This document shows positions 41,002-41,111 of a DNA stretch of 41,111 nt, one piece after another; position 1 is the stretch's first letter; the number at the start of each line of letters is the position of its first letter. The notes beneath the pieces are model-generated. The model saw only the letters and a program-made list of their open reading frames with translations, was not told the DNA's origin and ran no database searches. Made by a program: the position numbers and the translations under genes. The DNA comes from Candidatus Fibrimonas termitidis (GTDB taxonomy: Bacteria > Fibrobacterota > Fibrobacteria > Fibrobacterales > Fibrobacteraceae), in assembly GCA_001462245.1 (NCBI GenBank), contig LIUG01000107.1, forward strand, positions 1 to 41,111, given 5' to 3'.

Positions 41002-41111
41002 TGAAAATTTTAGGAGCGATCTGAACGGGCTGCCTCCGCGGGGGCCGCTCGTAGCTTGCGGCGAGGCAAAGGGACTCCAAGCGGTCAGGGCTTCGCCCTA
41101 TCTTCTTCTTT
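41002..41111. other. Window end, GC-rich, no gene assigned
   Basis: These 110 bases are GC-rich. On the minus strand they are open in the frame of the downstream gene back to a TAG near 41098-41100 but lack an ATG. No promoter or terminator is recognised. Confidence 0.4.

Overview
The window reads as chromosomal DNA of a Gram-negative, anaerobe-type bacterium, most likely in the Fibrobacterota (FCB group). The support is indirect: several lipoproteins with clear lipoboxes, a PorV/FadL-like outer-membrane protein, a PDZ protein ending in a type IX-secretion-like or FlgD-like beta domain, a GspG-like pilin, standard AGGAGG ribosome sites, and promoters of the form TTGACA-17 bp-TANNTT. No rRNA or tRNA gene is present to settle the lineage.

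Layout. 1-3432: the end of a winged-helix regulator with internal repeats, an O-antigen ligase/polymerase-like membrane protein, a type IV-like pilin, and a Mpi/Hin-type serine recombinase. Two copies of one 34-bp palindrome lie between the last two. 3544-15304: a tightly overlapping run on the + strand: bioF, an Asp-rich lipoprotein, a PorV-like protein, aroC, scpB, mutS, pheA, ribBA and a GT4 glycosyltransferase. 15286-17398, minus strand: argC, rplI, rpsR, rpsF, with a good promoter and a structured leader. 17452-24201: a secretome cluster of a small lipoprotein, two paralogous ~320-aa lipoproteins, a large secreted lipase-like alpha/beta-hydrolase and a PDZ protein; it shows a local duplication and a gene remnant. 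24261-30020: a sensor kinase, a chemotaxis receptor and an NhaD antiporter.

30037-37004: a complete and visibly AT-rich type II-C CRISPR-Cas locus: cas9 (1325 aa, all RuvC and HNH catalytic residues present), cas1, cas2, tracrRNA with promoter and terminator, a second terminator, and an array of 16 identical 45-nt repeats with 15 spacers of 29-30 nt. The tracrRNA anti-repeat is complementary to the minus-strand repeat, so crRNAs are made from the minus strand, towards the cas genes. Each repeat carries on that strand a sigma70-like promoter (TTGTGA-17 bp-TAAATT). A remnant of a flavin split-barrel gene lies just before cas9.

37005-41111: four minus-strand genes that look like phage virion/lysis genes. 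The last one runs directly into the final CRISPR repeat and takes its stop codon from it, so no leader is left between phage-like DNA and array, and phage-gene transcription would continue into the array in the crRNA-sense direction. This junction is the most unusual thing in the window. It could be a real integration at the leader-repeat boundary or an assembly join. A 21-nt near-match to the CRISPR repeat lies inside one of the phage-like genes.
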